Part shown: one piece after another, positions 18,715 through 26,991 of the stretch
Numbering within the stretch: position 1 is the first letter of the stretch
Layout: each line of letters starts with the position of its first letter
From: Streptomyces sp. SPB162
GTDB taxonomy: Bacteria; Actinomycetota; Actinomycetes; Streptomycetales; Streptomycetaceae
Length of the DNA: 64,000 nucleotides
Assembly: GCF_029504575.1 (NCBI RefSeq)
Contig: NZ_JAQFII010000001.1
Span: 4,409,001 to 4,473,000 of the forward strand
Direction of reading: 5' to 3'
Notes under the pieces: model-generated
What the model was told of the DNA's origin: nothing
The model's database searches: none
Seen by the model: only the letters and a program-made list of their open reading frames with translations
Made by a program: the position numbers and the translations under genes

Positions 18715-18731
18715 TTGAACGATCGGTACAA
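18715..18731. promoter_or_regulatory. Candidate TetR operator between hydrolase and TetR genes
   Basis: TTGAACGATCGGTACAA is an imperfect dyad centred on CGATCG (18720-18725), lying 20 bases from each divergent start. Its size and place fit a TetR-family operator. Confidence 0.55.
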
Positions 18732-18751
18732 GATGTGTAGAGTGACGGACC

Positions 18752-19360
18752 ATGGCAGGCCGTAAGCAATTCGACGTGGACGAGGCGCTACGACGCGCGA
18801 TGCACGTCTTCTGGCGCTGGGGATATTCGGAGGCCTCGATCGATCGCCTGACCGAGGGCACGGGCCTGGGCCGGGGCTCGCTCTACGGCACCTTCGGCGA
18901 CAAGAGCGCCCTCTTCCGTAAAAGCCTCCAACGGTACGCGCAGACCTACCACCCGCTGTACGAGCGGGCACTGTCCGGCCCCCACCCGAGCCCGAGGGCC
19001 GTGGTGGCCGCCTTCCTGCAGGTCGCCCTGAACCGTATCGCCGACCCGACGGTCCCGGATGGCTGCCTGCTCACGGTGTCGGTAACGCAGTTCCCGGCGC
19101 TTGACGCGGAGGGCCAGGCGATGGTCCGCGCCATGATTGACGGGTTGCGGGCGAGGCTGGAGCAGGCGTTGCTGGCGGCGGGGGCCGGTGAGCAGGAGGC
19201 GGCAGAGCTGGCGTTGTGCACGCTGGCGACCAATAAATCTCTGGCGGTGCTGAGTCGCGCCGGTTTCTCGGGCGAAGACCTGGCAACCGTCGCGGCAGCC
19301 GCCGCCAAGAATGCCAAGGCTCTGCCGAATCGACCGGCCGAACCGTCGGGGCCGCGATAG
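18752..19360 (+). CDS. TetR-family transcriptional regulator
   Basis: A 202-aa regulator. The N-terminal HTH spans about 8-55 (FDVDEALRRAMHVFWRWGY, GRGSLYGTFGDKSALFRKSL) and is followed by a helical ligand-binding domain containing VPDGCLLTVSVTQFPALD, common in the subgroup that responds to small electrophiles or aromatics. It is divergent from the hydrolase at 17795. The pair is bracketed by IS5-type ends, which hints at movement as a unit. The inducer is unknown. Confidence 0.88.
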   Translation: MAGRKQFDVDEALRRAMHVFWRWGYSEASIDRLTEGTGLGRGSLYGTFGDKSALFRKSLQRYAQTYHPLYERALSGPHPSPRAVVAAFLQVALNRIADPTVPDGCLLTVSVTQFPALDAEGQAMVRAMIDGLRARLEQALLAAGAGEQEAAELALCTLATNKSLAVLSRAGFSGEDLATVAAAAAKNAKALPNRPAEPSGPR

Positions 19361-19528
19361 GCGGGAACGACTCCGTCGCCAATGGATCTGCGGAGACCTT
19401 GGGGCAGCCGGCGGCTCGGCAAGAAGGGACTCGGCCCAGCCCTCATGGGGGCTGAGTCGACCCGGGCGACGAAATCGTCTCACCGGGGGAAGCAGCTGAC
19501 CTGAGCCGCCTCGGCCTTCGGGCTCCTG
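19361..19528. other. Intergenic, no gene seen
   Basis: It contains a short dyad, AGCCCTCATGGGGGCT (about 19438-19453), that could end the TetR transcript. No supported coding sequence is present. Confidence 0.4.
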
Positions 19529-19763
19529 GAGCTCGCAAAAGGATCATGGTGCAGGACATACAGAATGCCCTGCACACACAGCCGGTCCGCCACCGGCTTC
19601 GGCCCCGGAGACCGCTCGGGCCAAGGCGGCAGCGATGGCTCGACCAGCGCCCACAAGTCGTCGTCCACGATCCACGGCCGAGTCGTCCCACCCGCCCGAA
19701 CGATCAGACCGTCACAACGGTCACGCCAACCAGGGCCGTTCAAGAAGATCGTGTTACGAGCTC
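19529..19763 (-). mobile_element. Internally deleted IS5-type element
   Basis: Ends: GATCGTGTTACGAGCTC at 19747-19763 and a degenerate inverse copy GAGCTCGCAAAAGGATC at 19529-19545 (14 of 17 match). On the minus strand the transposase N-terminus reads WIVDDDLWALVEPSLPPW, then PVADRLCVQGILYVLHHD, as in Streptomyces IS5-family transposases. It then runs straight into the other end, so the catalytic part is missing. It is about 235 bp and non-autonomous. Confidence 0.7.
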
Positions 19764-19779
19764 AAAGGGGCCATCGCCG

Positions 19780-20124
19780 TCAGCTACCCGCGTCCGTGAA
19801 GTGGCTGCTGTCGCCCTCGTCGTTCAGGTGGACGTCCAGGTGACCGCCGGTCGTGGCGTTCCGTGGCTTGAGGGTGAAGGAGACCGTGTGGGTGCGGCCC
19901 CGCGTGCGGGTGCCTTCCACTCCGGCGTCCACGACCCAGGCCTTCACGCCGGCCTTGCCGGTCACGTCGCGGCGGATCTCCACCGTGAACTCCATGTGGA
20001 TGTCACCGACCTCGAAGCGGACGGCCTTCCCGCTGCCGCGCGCGGCAGCGGTGGCCAGGCCCTCGCGGACCGCCTCGACCGCGTCCGCCAGCTCGATGTC
20101 GCTCAGGTACTCGTCGTCCGCCAT
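19780..20124 (-). CDS. Trypsin-co-occurring domain (trypco2) protein
   Basis: A 114-aa protein matching the trypco2 pattern: IELADAVEAVREGLATAAA, then a beta-rich part GDIHMEFTVEIRRDVTGKAG, VKAWVVDAG and HTVSFTLKPR. In actinobacteria this small domain is found near or fused to trypsin-like proteases of conflict-type gene sets. No protease is adjacent here. The next genes are an M23 peptidase upstream on the other strand and an IS remnant downstream. ATG 20124 gives a start just before the domain. The C-terminal end has an acidic GHLDVHLNDEGDSSHF tail. Confidence 0.75.
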   Translation of the reverse strand: MADDEYLSDIELADAVEAVREGLATAAARGSGKAVRFEVGDIHMEFTVEIRRDVTGKAGVKAWVVDAGVEGTRTRGRTHTVSFTLKPRNATTGGHLDVHLNDEGDSSHFTDAGS

Positions 20125-20543
20125 CGCGTGCAGCCCCCGCCCTCGTCCGCCCTCGTCCGGTGAGGTCACGCTAGGGCAGCGCGGGTGCCCGTCGCCATGG
20201 TTTTCGGTGAATTGCGTGACGGGGGCCACAGGACTTTCGGCCCGCGGCAATTACTCCGAGGTCCCGCCGGAAAGGCAGTGGATCTTATGGTCCGGTGACT
20301 TGGCACACGCGCCATTTCGCCAATACTAGCCGGAATAGTTGTCGCTTCCACGGGATAACGAGGGCCGTGAATTCCGTGGCCTGGATCACAGGGGCGACAC
20401 CGAAAACGCTGTGGTTTCGGCAGTGATGGGCGATTTGGTACCGCGATTCGGCCGTCACTTACCGCAGCGACAGGTGTTCCGCCGACCCATTCGCTACGGC
20501 CGCCGTTAGTAGAAAGGCGCCTTGTGCGGGCACTGCGGGGCGG
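20125..20543. other. Long intergenic region before the M23 peptidase
   Basis: About 420 bases with no supported gene. Composition is less GC-biased than coding DNA. It probably holds the peptidase promoter and a long 5' UTR. I looked for a c-di-AMP (ydaO-type) riboswitch and did not find its conserved core. Confidence 0.4.
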
Positions 20544-20612
20544 GTTACCACTGAATGGCCAGAGCGGCCCACGGTCGCTTCGGCTTCCTACCCCCCATTC
20601 AGTGAGGTAATC
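20544..20612 (+). promoter_or_regulatory. Long hairpin enclosing the ribosome site of the M23 gene
   Basis: GGTTACCACTGAATGG (about 20543-20558) pairs with CCATTCAGTGAGGTAA (20595-20610) with one bulged base. The right arm contains GTGAGGT, the likely Shine-Dalgarno of ATG 20617. The loop is about 36 bases and includes smaller stems. In this fold the ribosome site is occluded. Confidence 0.65.
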
Positions 20613-20616
20613 CCGC

Positions 20617-21321
20617 ATGCTCAAGAACTCGACGAAGAACCACGCCTCGAAGTCCGCCCTTCGTGGCCGTGCGGCCGTGGTGGCGGGCGGCGTGTGCGTG
20701 GCACTCGCGCTGGGCTCTACGGCGGCCATGGCCGCCGACTCGCAGGACGCCGGTCTCTTCGGAGCCTCGTCCGCGGGGAGCATCGCGGACGCGATGAAGA
20801 CCCAGGCCGCCGGGCAGAAGACGCAGGCGGAGGTCCAGAAGCGGGCCGCCGCCGCGAAGGCCGACGCCAAGAAGCGCGCGGCCGTGAAGTCCGCCGCCGA
20901 CCGCAAGGCGCGCGTGAACGCCTGGGTGAAGCCCGTGGACAACTACACGATCGGCGCGGCCTTCGCGCAGGCCGGTGCGCACTGGTCGCACAAGCACTCC
21001 GGCCAGGACTTCGTGGTCCCGACCGGCACGCAGGTCAAGGCCGTGCACGGCGGCACCGTGGTCGACGCCGGCTGGGGCGGCGCCTACGGCAACAACATCG
21101 TGATCAAGCACGCGAGCGGCACGTACACGCAGTACGGCCACCTGTCGAAGATCGAGGTCTCGGTCGGCCAGACCGTGAGCACCAGCCAGGAGATCGGCCG
21201 CTCCGGCAGCACCGGGAACTCGACCGGCCCGCACCTGCACTTCGAGGCCCGCACCACCCCGGTCTACGGCTCGGGCGAGGAGCCGCTGGCGTTCCTGCAC
21301 CAGCACGGCGTCAACATGTGA
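20617..21321 (+). CDS. Secreted M23-family peptidase (LytM domain)
   Basis: A 234-aa secreted zinc endopeptidase of peptidoglycan. The signal peptide is about 1-40 (AAVVAGGVCVALALGS, then AAMAADSQ as a cleavage region). A Lys/Ala-rich coiled segment (about 60-100) leads to the M23 domain, with zinc ligands in HSGQDFVVP and HLHFEARTTPV and the conserved YGHLSKIEVSVGQTV. Length fits small Streptomyces LytM proteins. Its ribosome site is inside a strong hairpin (20544-20612), which suggests translational control. It lies tail-to-tail with the TetR gene at 21340. Confidence 0.93.
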   Translation: MLKNSTKNHASKSALRGRAAVVAGGVCVALALGSTAAMAADSQDAGLFGASSAGSIADAMKTQAAGQKTQAEVQKRAAAAKADAKKRAAVKSAADRKARVNAWVKPVDNYTIGAAFAQAGAHWSHKHSGQDFVVPTGTQVKAVHGGTVVDAGWGGAYGNNIVIKHASGTYTQYGHLSKIEVSVGQTVSTSQEIGRSGSTGNSTGPHLHFEARTTPVYGSGEEPLAFLHQHGVNM

Positions 21322-21339
21322 CCCGCGTCAACACACTGC

Positions 21340-21915
21340 TTACTCCAGGCCCTGGTGGGCCTGGGCGATGAGATCGAGGGCGACCTCGAGGATGGCTTCG
21401 CGCTTGTCCTCGGGGTCGCCCTCGATGTTCTGCACCGCGAACATCCCGGCGTGCATCGCGAAGAGCGCGGTGATGCAGCGGACCTGGCTCGCCATCGAGA
21501 ACTCCGGCTCCTTGAGCAGGCCGTTCAGGGCGAGCATCTTGCTCTTGAACTGCTCGCCGATGCTCAGCTCGCGCACCGTGGCCTGGTTCTCCTGGATGAA
21601 CCGGAAGAGCGCCGAGGCGCCCCACAGGGCGGCGCTGTAGCGGCGCAGCATCTCCTGCTTGTTCTCCAGGGTGCGCGGCTGCGCCTCGGCCCAGGTGATC
21701 AGCTCGTCCACCGGGCGGCCGATGTCCTCGACGATGCTGGTGAGGATGTCTTCCTTGGTCTTGAAGTGGTAGTAGAGCGCGGCCTTCGTCACGTCCAGGT
21801 GCTCGGCGATCTCACGCAGCGAGGTCTTCTCGTACCCCTGCTCGGCGAAGAGTTCGAGCGCGACGTCCTGGATGCGGTGGCGAGTGTCCCCGCGACGTGC
21901 CTGCGAAGTGCCCAT
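21340..21915 (-). CDS. TetR-family regulator of the adjacent MFS pump
   Basis: A 191-aa TetR protein with HTH at about 12-58: RIQDVALELFAEQGYEKTSL, REIAEHLDVTKAALYYHFKTK. The C-terminal domain is long and helical. It is divergent from the 14-TM MFS exporter at 22112, and a long inverted repeat lies between them (21995-22067). This is the classic arrangement of a drug-pump repressor. The ligand is unknown. Confidence 0.9.
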   Translation of the reverse strand: MGTSQARRGDTRHRIQDVALELFAEQGYEKTSLREIAEHLDVTKAALYYHFKTKEDILTSIVEDIGRPVDELITWAEAQPRTLENKQEMLRRYSAALWGASALFRFIQENQATVRELSIGEQFKSKMLALNGLLKEPEFSMASQVRCITALFAMHAGMFAVQNIEGDPEDKREAILEVALDLIAQAHQGLE

Positions 21916-21994
21916 GACTACCGCTCTCCTGCGTTGAACGCCCGTTTCGCCGGGGGCCGGTGTGGCTCCGGTATGGCTTCCGTCAAACGTAATC

Positions 21995-22067
21995 TACTTA
22001 CTTGACGACCGGCTAGTGACGGCTTACCTTCAGTATCGTAATAAACTAGCCGGGCGGCAAGTAAGTA
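21995..22067. promoter_or_regulatory. Paired 23-bp inverted operators, TetR/MFS divergent promoter
   Basis: Arms at 21995-22017 and 22045-22067 are inverted copies of each other with 21 of 23 matches (core TACTTACTTG-CG-CCGGCTAGT). The 27-base centre is AT-rich and probably holds both promoters. Each arm may bind the TetR protein encoded at 21340. Confidence 0.65.
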
Positions 22068-22111
22068 CCAAAAGCGCGAGCGAGCCGCCCCATCCAGGGG
22101 AGGCACCGGTC

Positions 22112-23719
22112 ATGTCCCAGACCGCAGAAACGCCACCCGAAGCGGCTCCTCAGCGCAGTGTGCGTGTGGTTCTGCTCGGGCTCATGATCGCGATGTTGCT
22201 CGCGATGCTCGACAACATGATCATCGGTACCGCGATGCCGACGATCGTGGGGGAGCTCGGCGGCCTCAACCACCTCTCCTGGGTGGTCACCGCCTACACG
22301 CTCGCGACCGCCGCCTCGACGCCCATCTGGGGAAAGCTCGGCGACATGTACGGTCGCAAGGGCATCTTCATGACGTCGATCGTGCTCTTCCTGGCCGGTT
22401 CGGCGCTCTCCGGTCTCTCCCAGTCGATGGACCAGCTGATCGCGTTCCGCGCGATCCAGGGCCTCGGCGCCGGCGGTCTGATCGTCGGTGTGATGGCGAT
22501 CATCGGTGACCTCATACCGCCGCGGGAACGTGGCAAGTACCAGGGCATGATGGCCGGCGTCATGGCGCTCGCGATGATCGGCGGTCCGCTCGTCGGCGGC
22601 ACCATCACCGACAACTGGGGCTGGCGCTGGAGCTTCTACATCAACCTGCCGCTCGGCGCGGTGGCGCTCGGGATGATCTACATCGTCCTGCACCTGCCGA
22701 AGAAGCGCGTCCAGGCCCGCATCGACTACCTCGGTGCCGGACTGCTCACGGTCGGCATCACCGCGCTGGTGCTCCTCACCACCTGGGGCGGCACCCAGTA
22801 CGGGTGGGCCTCGGCGCAGATCATCGGGCTGCTCGTGCTCGGCGTCGTCGCGATCGCGGCCTTCGTCTGGGTCGAGACCAAGGCCAAAGAGCCTGTCATG
22901 CCGTTGCACATCTTCCGTAACCGCAACTTCTCGCTGATCTCCCTGATCGGCTTCCTCGTCGGTTTCGTGATGTTCGGCGCGATGACGTTCCTGCCGCTCT
23001 ACCAGCAGACCGTCCAGGGCGCGTCGGCCACCAACTCCGGCCTGCTGCTCCTGCCGATGCTGCTGTCGATGATGGTGGTCTCGCTGATCGCCGGCCGGGT
23101 CACCACCCAGACCGGCCGCTACAAGATCTTCCCGATCATCGGCGGCGGCCTGATCACCGTCGGGCTCTACCTGCTGTCCACGATGGACACCGGCACCACC
23201 CGCTTCTGGTCCGGCGTCTTCATGGCCGTACTCGGCGCGGGCATGGGCTTCCTGATGCAGATCACCATGCTCGTCGCGCAGAACAGCGTCGAGATGAAGG
23301 ACATCGGCGTCGGCAGCTCGTCCGCGACGCTCTTCCGCACCATCGGCGGCTCGTTCGGTGTCTCGCTCTTCGGCGCGCTCTTCACGCACCACGTGCAGGA
23401 CACCATGACGGAGCTCGGCGGCGCCGGCGGCAGCAAGGCGACGCAGGGCTCGGCCCAGCTCGACCCGAACAGCATCGCGCACCTGCCGGCGCAGATCCGC
23501 GACGCCTACCTGCACGCGGTCTCCAACGGCACCCACACCGTCTTCCTGTGGGGCGCGGTGATCAGCGTCATCGGCTTCGTGGCGGCCTGGTTCGTCAAGG
23601 AGATCCCGCTGCGCGGCGCTCCGCAGGCCCCCCGCCGACGGCGACAAGGACGCGGCCTCCGCGGACGCGGCGCCGCTGCACGCGGTCGACGCGATCTGAC
23701 GTACGCACGGAACGCATGA
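22112..23719 (+). CDS. DHA2-family MFS drug exporter, C-terminus frameshifted
   Basis: A 535-aa transporter of the EmrB/QacA (14-TM) type. It has the motif-C-like MALAMIGGPLVGGTITD in TM5, RAIQGLGAGGLIVGV and WRWSFYINLPLGAVAL. It should export drugs or metabolites by proton antiport. ATG 22112 follows GGGGAGG. The final residues are odd, ending in an Arg-rich tail. Removing one C from the CCCCCC run at 23628-23633 gives instead PADGDKDAASADAAPLHAV and a stop at 23697-23699, as is usual for this family. The tail as read is probably wrong or a recent mutation, with little effect on the membrane part. Confidence 0.9.
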   Translation: MSQTAETPPEAAPQRSVRVVLLGLMIAMLLAMLDNMIIGTAMPTIVGELGGLNHLSWVVTAYTLATAASTPIWGKLGDMYGRKGIFMTSIVLFLAGSALSGLSQSMDQLIAFRAIQGLGAGGLIVGVMAIIGDLIPPRERGKYQGMMAGVMALAMIGGPLVGGTITDNWGWRWSFYINLPLGAVALGMIYIVLHLPKKRVQARIDYLGAGLLTVGITALVLLTTWGGTQYGWASAQIIGLLVLGVVAIAAFVWVETKAKEPVMPLHIFRNRNFSLISLIGFLVGFVMFGAMTFLPLYQQTVQGASATNSGLLLLPMLLSMMVVSLIAGRVTTQTGRYKIFPIIGGGLITVGLYLLSTMDTGTTRFWSGVFMAVLGAGMGFLMQITMLVAQNSVEMKDIGVGSSSATLFRTIGGSFGVSLFGALFTHHVQDTMTELGGAGGSKATQGSAQLDPNSIAHLPAQIRDAYLHAVSNGTHTVFLWGAVISVIGFVAAWFVKEIPLRGAPQAPRRRRQGRGLRGRGAAARGRRDLTYARNA

Positions 23720-23720
23720 C

Positions 23721-23752
23721 GACGGCCCCCGGCGAACGCGCCGGGGGCCGTC
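23721..23752. terminator. Bidirectional terminator between MFS and cseC
   Basis: GACGGCCCCCGGCG pairs with CGCCGGGGGCCGTC around a tiny loop. It lies between the convergent stops at 23719 and 23766 and can serve both. Confidence 0.8.
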
Positions 23753-23765
23753 CGCGTACTGGGGT

Positions 23766-25004
23766 TCAGCGGGGCAGCAGCAGCTGGGCGACCGCGCCGC
23801 CGCCGTCGGAGGCGGGGGCGTTGCGGAAGGTGAGCCGGGCGCGCAACACGCGGGCCTGGCCGGCGGCGATGGTGAGGCCGAGGCCGTGGTCGCCGCCCGC
23901 CCGGTCGGAGCTGCCGGTACGGAAGCGGCTGGGGCCCTCGCGCAGCAGGTCGTCGGGGAAGCCGGGACCGTGGTCGCGGATCCGCAGGAACGGCCCGTTG
24001 ATGCTCACCTCGGTCAGCGGCTTGCCGTGCCGTGCCGCGTTGGCCAGCAGGTTGCCGAGGATGCGCTCCAGCCGGCGCGGATCGGTGTGCACCACCGCGT
24101 CCTCGATCACGGTCACCTCGGCGTCGGGATCGAACGCCAGCACCCGGCGGCGGACGAAGTCGCCGAGCGCGACCTCCTGCAGGTCGGCCTGCTCGGCCGC
24201 CCCGTCCAGCCGCGCCACCTCCAGCACGTCCTCGACCAGGGTGCGCAGGGCCTGGGCCCGGTTCCGCACCAGCTCGGCCGGGCGGCCCGGGGGCAGCAGT
24301 TCGGCCGCGGTGACCAGCCCGGTCACCGGGGTGCGCAGCTCGTGGGCAATGTCGGCGGTGACCCGCCGCTCGGCCTCCAGCCGGTCCTGCAGCGCGTCGG
24401 CCATGGCGTCGACGGCGGCCGCCAGCTCGTCGGTCTCGTCGCGTACCCGGCCGCCGATCGCGGCGCGCACCCGCACCTCGGGGTTGCCGTCGGCCACCTT
24501 GCGGGCGGCGACGGCGGCCTTGCGCAGCCGCCGGGACATCCGGCCGCCGATCAGTACGCCGAGCGCGGTGCCGCCCACGACCACCGCGAGGGAACCGACT
24601 ATCAGGGCCTGGTCGAGGTCGACGAGGACGGAGTAGCGGTCCTTGAAGGTGGTGCGCAGCGACAGGATGCGGCCGTCGTTGGTGGGCGTCTCGGCCCACA
24701 CGATCGGCGCGCCGCCGCTGTCCTGGACGTACGTCGCCCGTTCGCCCCTGGCCGCGAACTCCTTGAGCGGCTTGGGCAGGGCCGGGTCGTCGAGCTGGGC
24801 CGAGAAGACCTTCTTGCCGGTGACCTCGTAGATCCGCAGCGCGGACTGCACCCGTTCGTCCTGCACGTCACGGGAGTTGTCGATCATGCTGACGCGGGCG
24901 GCGTTGTGCACCACGAGGCTCAGCGCCACGGCGACGAGCACCGATACGCAGGCGATGGCGGCGCTGAGCTTCCAGCGCAGACTGGAGCGGGGGAACAACG
25001 GCAT
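23766..25004 (-). CDS. cseC: Sensor histidine kinase CseC
   Basis: A 412-aa membrane kinase of the sigE system, which senses cell-wall damage and phosphorylates CseB. TM1 is at about 13-33, an extracytoplasmic domain at about 35-130, and TM2 around LIVGSLAVVVGGTALGVLI. A HAMP region follows, then the H-box DIAHELRTPVTGLVTA, N-box LGNLLANAARHG, and DHGPGFPDD and GLGLTIAAG for ATP binding. It begins 6 bases after cseB. Identification rests on the four-gene order sigE-cseA-cseB-cseC, known from S. coelicolor. Confidence 0.93.
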   Translation of the reverse strand: MPLFPRSSLRWKLSAAIACVSVLVAVALSLVVHNAARVSMIDNSRDVQDERVQSALRIYEVTGKKVFSAQLDDPALPKPLKEFAARGERATYVQDSGGAPIVWAETPTNDGRILSLRTTFKDRYSVLVDLDQALIVGSLAVVVGGTALGVLIGGRMSRRLRKAAVAARKVADGNPEVRVRAAIGGRVRDETDELAAAVDAMADALQDRLEAERRVTADIAHELRTPVTGLVTAAELLPPGRPAELVRNRAQALRTLVEDVLEVARLDGAAEQADLQEVALGDFVRRRVLAFDPDAEVTVIEDAVVHTDPRRLERILGNLLANAARHGKPLTEVSINGPFLRIRDHGPGFPDDLLREGPSRFRTGSSDRAGGDHGLGLTIAAGQARVLRARLTFRNAPASDGGGAVAQLLLPR

Positions 25005-25010
25005 GGTGTG

Positions 25011-25694
25011 TCAGGCCCTGAGTTTGTAACCGAAGCCGCGCACCGTCTCGATCCGGTCCTGACCGATCTTGACACGCAGCCGCTGGACGTGGACGTCCAC
25101 GACCCGGGTGTCGCCACCCCACTCATAGTCCCAGACCCGCTCCAGCAGCCGGTCACGGGAGAGCACGGCGCCGGGCGCCCCGGAGAACTCCAGCAGCAGC
25201 CGCATCTCGGTGGGGGTCAGGGCGAGCCGCTCACCGCCGCGGGTCACCTCCAGCCCCTCGGGGTCGATCTCGATGTCGCCGAAGGACAGCAGGGCCGCCT
25301 CCGCCGGTTCGTCACCGGAGGAGGCGTGGCCGAAACGGCGCAGGACCGCCCGGATCCGGGCGACCAGCACCGCCCCGTCGAAGGGCTTCGTCACGTAGTC
25401 GTCGGCGCCGGCCTCGAGGCCGAGCACGATGTCGATGGAGTCGGCGCGCGCGGACAGCATGATCACCGGCACGGTCGACTCGTCCCGGATCCGCCGGCAC
25501 AGGCTCACGCCGTCGAGCCCCGGCACCATCACGTCGAGCAGCGCGAGATCGGGCTGCTCGGCGCGGAACGCCTCGAGTCCGGCGAGCCCGTCGGCGACCG
25601 CCGTCACCTTGAAGCCGTCCCGCTCCAGTGCGAGCGTGGTCGCCTCGCGGATGACGTCGTCGTCCTCGACGAACAGGACGTGTGTCTCAGCCAT
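25011..25694 (-). CDS. cseB: OmpR-family response regulator CseB
   Basis: A 227-aa regulator that activates the sigE promoter when phosphorylated by CseC. The receiver domain has EDDDVIREA, phospho-Asp in LALLDVMVPGLDG and Lys in YVTKPFDG. The winged-helix C-terminus has LTPTEMRLLLEF, VLSRDRLLERVWDYEWGGDT and RVKIGQDRIETVRGFGYKL. It overlaps the end of cseA by eight bases, so the genes are translationally coupled. Confidence 0.94.
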   Translation of the reverse strand: MAETHVLFVEDDDVIREATTLALERDGFKVTAVADGLAGLEAFRAEQPDLALLDVMVPGLDGVSLCRRIRDESTVPVIMLSARADSIDIVLGLEAGADDYVTKPFDGAVLVARIRAVLRRFGHASSGDEPAEAALLSFGDIEIDPEGLEVTRGGERLALTPTEMRLLLEFSGAPGAVLSRDRLLERVWDYEWGGDTRVVDVHVQRLRVKIGQDRIETVRGFGYKLRA

Positions 25695-26295
25695 GCGTCT
25701 TCTTTTCCGGCGTAGGTGAGGGGAGCGCGTCCCCGTAGTCGGTGTACGTGCGCTCCACCTGCACGAACCTGGTGTCCTTCCAGACGTACGTCAGGGCCTC
25801 CTGCCCGGTGGGGCAGCAGACCTGGTCGTCGCCTTTGTACACCTGACGGATGATCTCGAGTCTGCCGTTGTCGGCGCTGCCGTAGACCGGCGGCTGCTCG
25901 TCGGCGAAGACGTTCTGGTAGTGCCCGTCGATCATCCGGTACACATAGCTCGCGATCCCCATGCCATCGCCGCAGGTGGCGACGTTCACGATCAGATCGG
26001 GTCCATCGCCGCTGGTCAGATCGCCGGACGAGGTGTCCACCGGGTACTCGTCGCCCGCGCACGGCGCGAGATCGTCGCGCACCTCCGCGCTGACGTTCCG
26101 GGTGTCCCTCTTCACCAGCTTCGCCAGCGCCGCCGGGTCACCGGCGATGGACGGCACGGGGCTGGGCTCCGCCTTCAGCGTCTGGAGGGGTGCGGGGCCC
26201 TCACGGCGTGCCCCGGTGCCGGTCCTGCAGCCTGCGAGCGCGGTCAGCAGGCACATGGCCACTGCCACCGCGATCAGCGCTGCTAGGCGGCGCAC
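25687..26295 (-). CDS. cseA: Lipoprotein CseA
   Basis: A 202-aa lipoprotein that in S. coelicolor damps sigE expression. The signal peptide ends in a lipobox, LLTALAGCRTG (Cys about residue 23). The mature part is acidic, with several cysteines (DDLAPCAGDEYPVDTSS, VCCPTGQEALTYVWKD). The GTG at 26295 overlaps the end of sigE by 13 bases. The downstream stop overlaps cseB. Function is taken from the known operon. Confidence 0.9.
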   Translation of the reverse strand: MRRLAALIAVAVAMCLLTALAGCRTGTGARREGPAPLQTLKAEPSPVPSIAGDPAALAKLVKRDTRNVSAEVRDDLAPCAGDEYPVDTSSGDLTSGDGPDLIVNVATCGDGMGIASYVYRMIDGHYQNVFADEQPPVYGSADNGRLEIIRQVYKGDDQVCCPTGQEALTYVWKDTRFVQVERTYTDYGDALPSPTPEKKTHG

Positions 26296-26813
26296 ACGCC
26301 CTCCATCCGTGAGTAGCCGTAACGGCCGTGCTCCAGCTCGTGGCGCAACCGGGCGAGCGCCCGGTGCAGAGTGCTCTTCACCGTACCTGTCGACATCCCG
26401 AGGGCGCGGGCGGTCTCCTCCGTGGACAGCTGGCCGTAGTGGCGCAACATCACGACCTGGCGCTGCTTGGGGGCGAGGACCTTCAGCGCGTCGCGGAGCA
26501 TCTCGCGGTCGGCCCGCTGGTCGGCGCCGTCGTCGACGCTGGCGTCCGGCAGCTCCTGGGTGGGGATCTCGTCGAGCTTGCGGTTGCGCCACCACTCGGT
26601 CCGCGTGTTGATCATGACGCGGCGCATGTACGCGTCCGCGAGCGACTTGTCCGCGATGCCGTCCCAGCGGGGGTAGGTGCGCACCAGTGCGGTCTGGACG
26701 AGGTCCTGGGCGTCGATCGGGTCGGGCACGAGCCGCCGTGCGCTGCGCAGCAGTGCGTCCTGCCGCGTCCTCACGTACTCCTCGAACTCCAGAACCGTGC
26801 CGTTCGCCGCCAT
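26283..26813 (-). CDS. sigE: ECF sigma factor SigE
   Basis: A 176-aa extracytoplasmic-function sigma factor that directs the cell-envelope stress response. Region 2 is LVPDPIDAQDLVQTALVRTYPRW plus RRVMINTRTEWWR (split motifs), and region 4 is LAPKQRQVVMLRHYGQLST and GTVKSTLHRALARLRHEL. The start at 26813 (MAANGTVLEFEEYVRTRQD) has GGAGGG upstream and gives the family length; the longer frame to 26930 is leader. There is no anti-sigma gene. Control is by CseB/CseC at the promoter, which must lie in the ~180 bases before 26992. Confidence 0.95.
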   Translation of the reverse strand: MAANGTVLEFEEYVRTRQDALLRSARRLVPDPIDAQDLVQTALVRTYPRWDGIADKSLADAYMRRVMINTRTEWWRNRKLDEIPTQELPDASVDDGADQRADREMLRDALKVLAPKQRQVVMLRHYGQLSTEETARALGMSTGTVKSTLHRALARLRHELEHGRYGYSRMEGVCAA

Positions 26814-26991
26814 GGGTCGCCCTCCGTCCCGTGCTGTCCCGCCCTGCCGGTTGTTGCGCTGATGTGCCAACCGTTCCGACGAGGACGACGCTACGGAGGG
26901 GATGTTGGGCTTTTGCCACCGTGGGCGCACAGGGGGCTCACAGGAAGCCGTCGGTTATGTAACAGCCTCAGGACCAACGTCCCGAAGGGGT

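Noticed and set aside
20125..20616. c-di-AMP (ydaO-type) riboswitch before the M23 peptidase
   Set aside because: The conserved core and pseudoknot sequences were not found; only the ribosome-site hairpin is clear.
22046..23647. 533-aa minus-strand open frame opposite the MFS exporter
   Set aside because: It is an Asp/Arg/His-rich shadow of a high-GC membrane protein gene.
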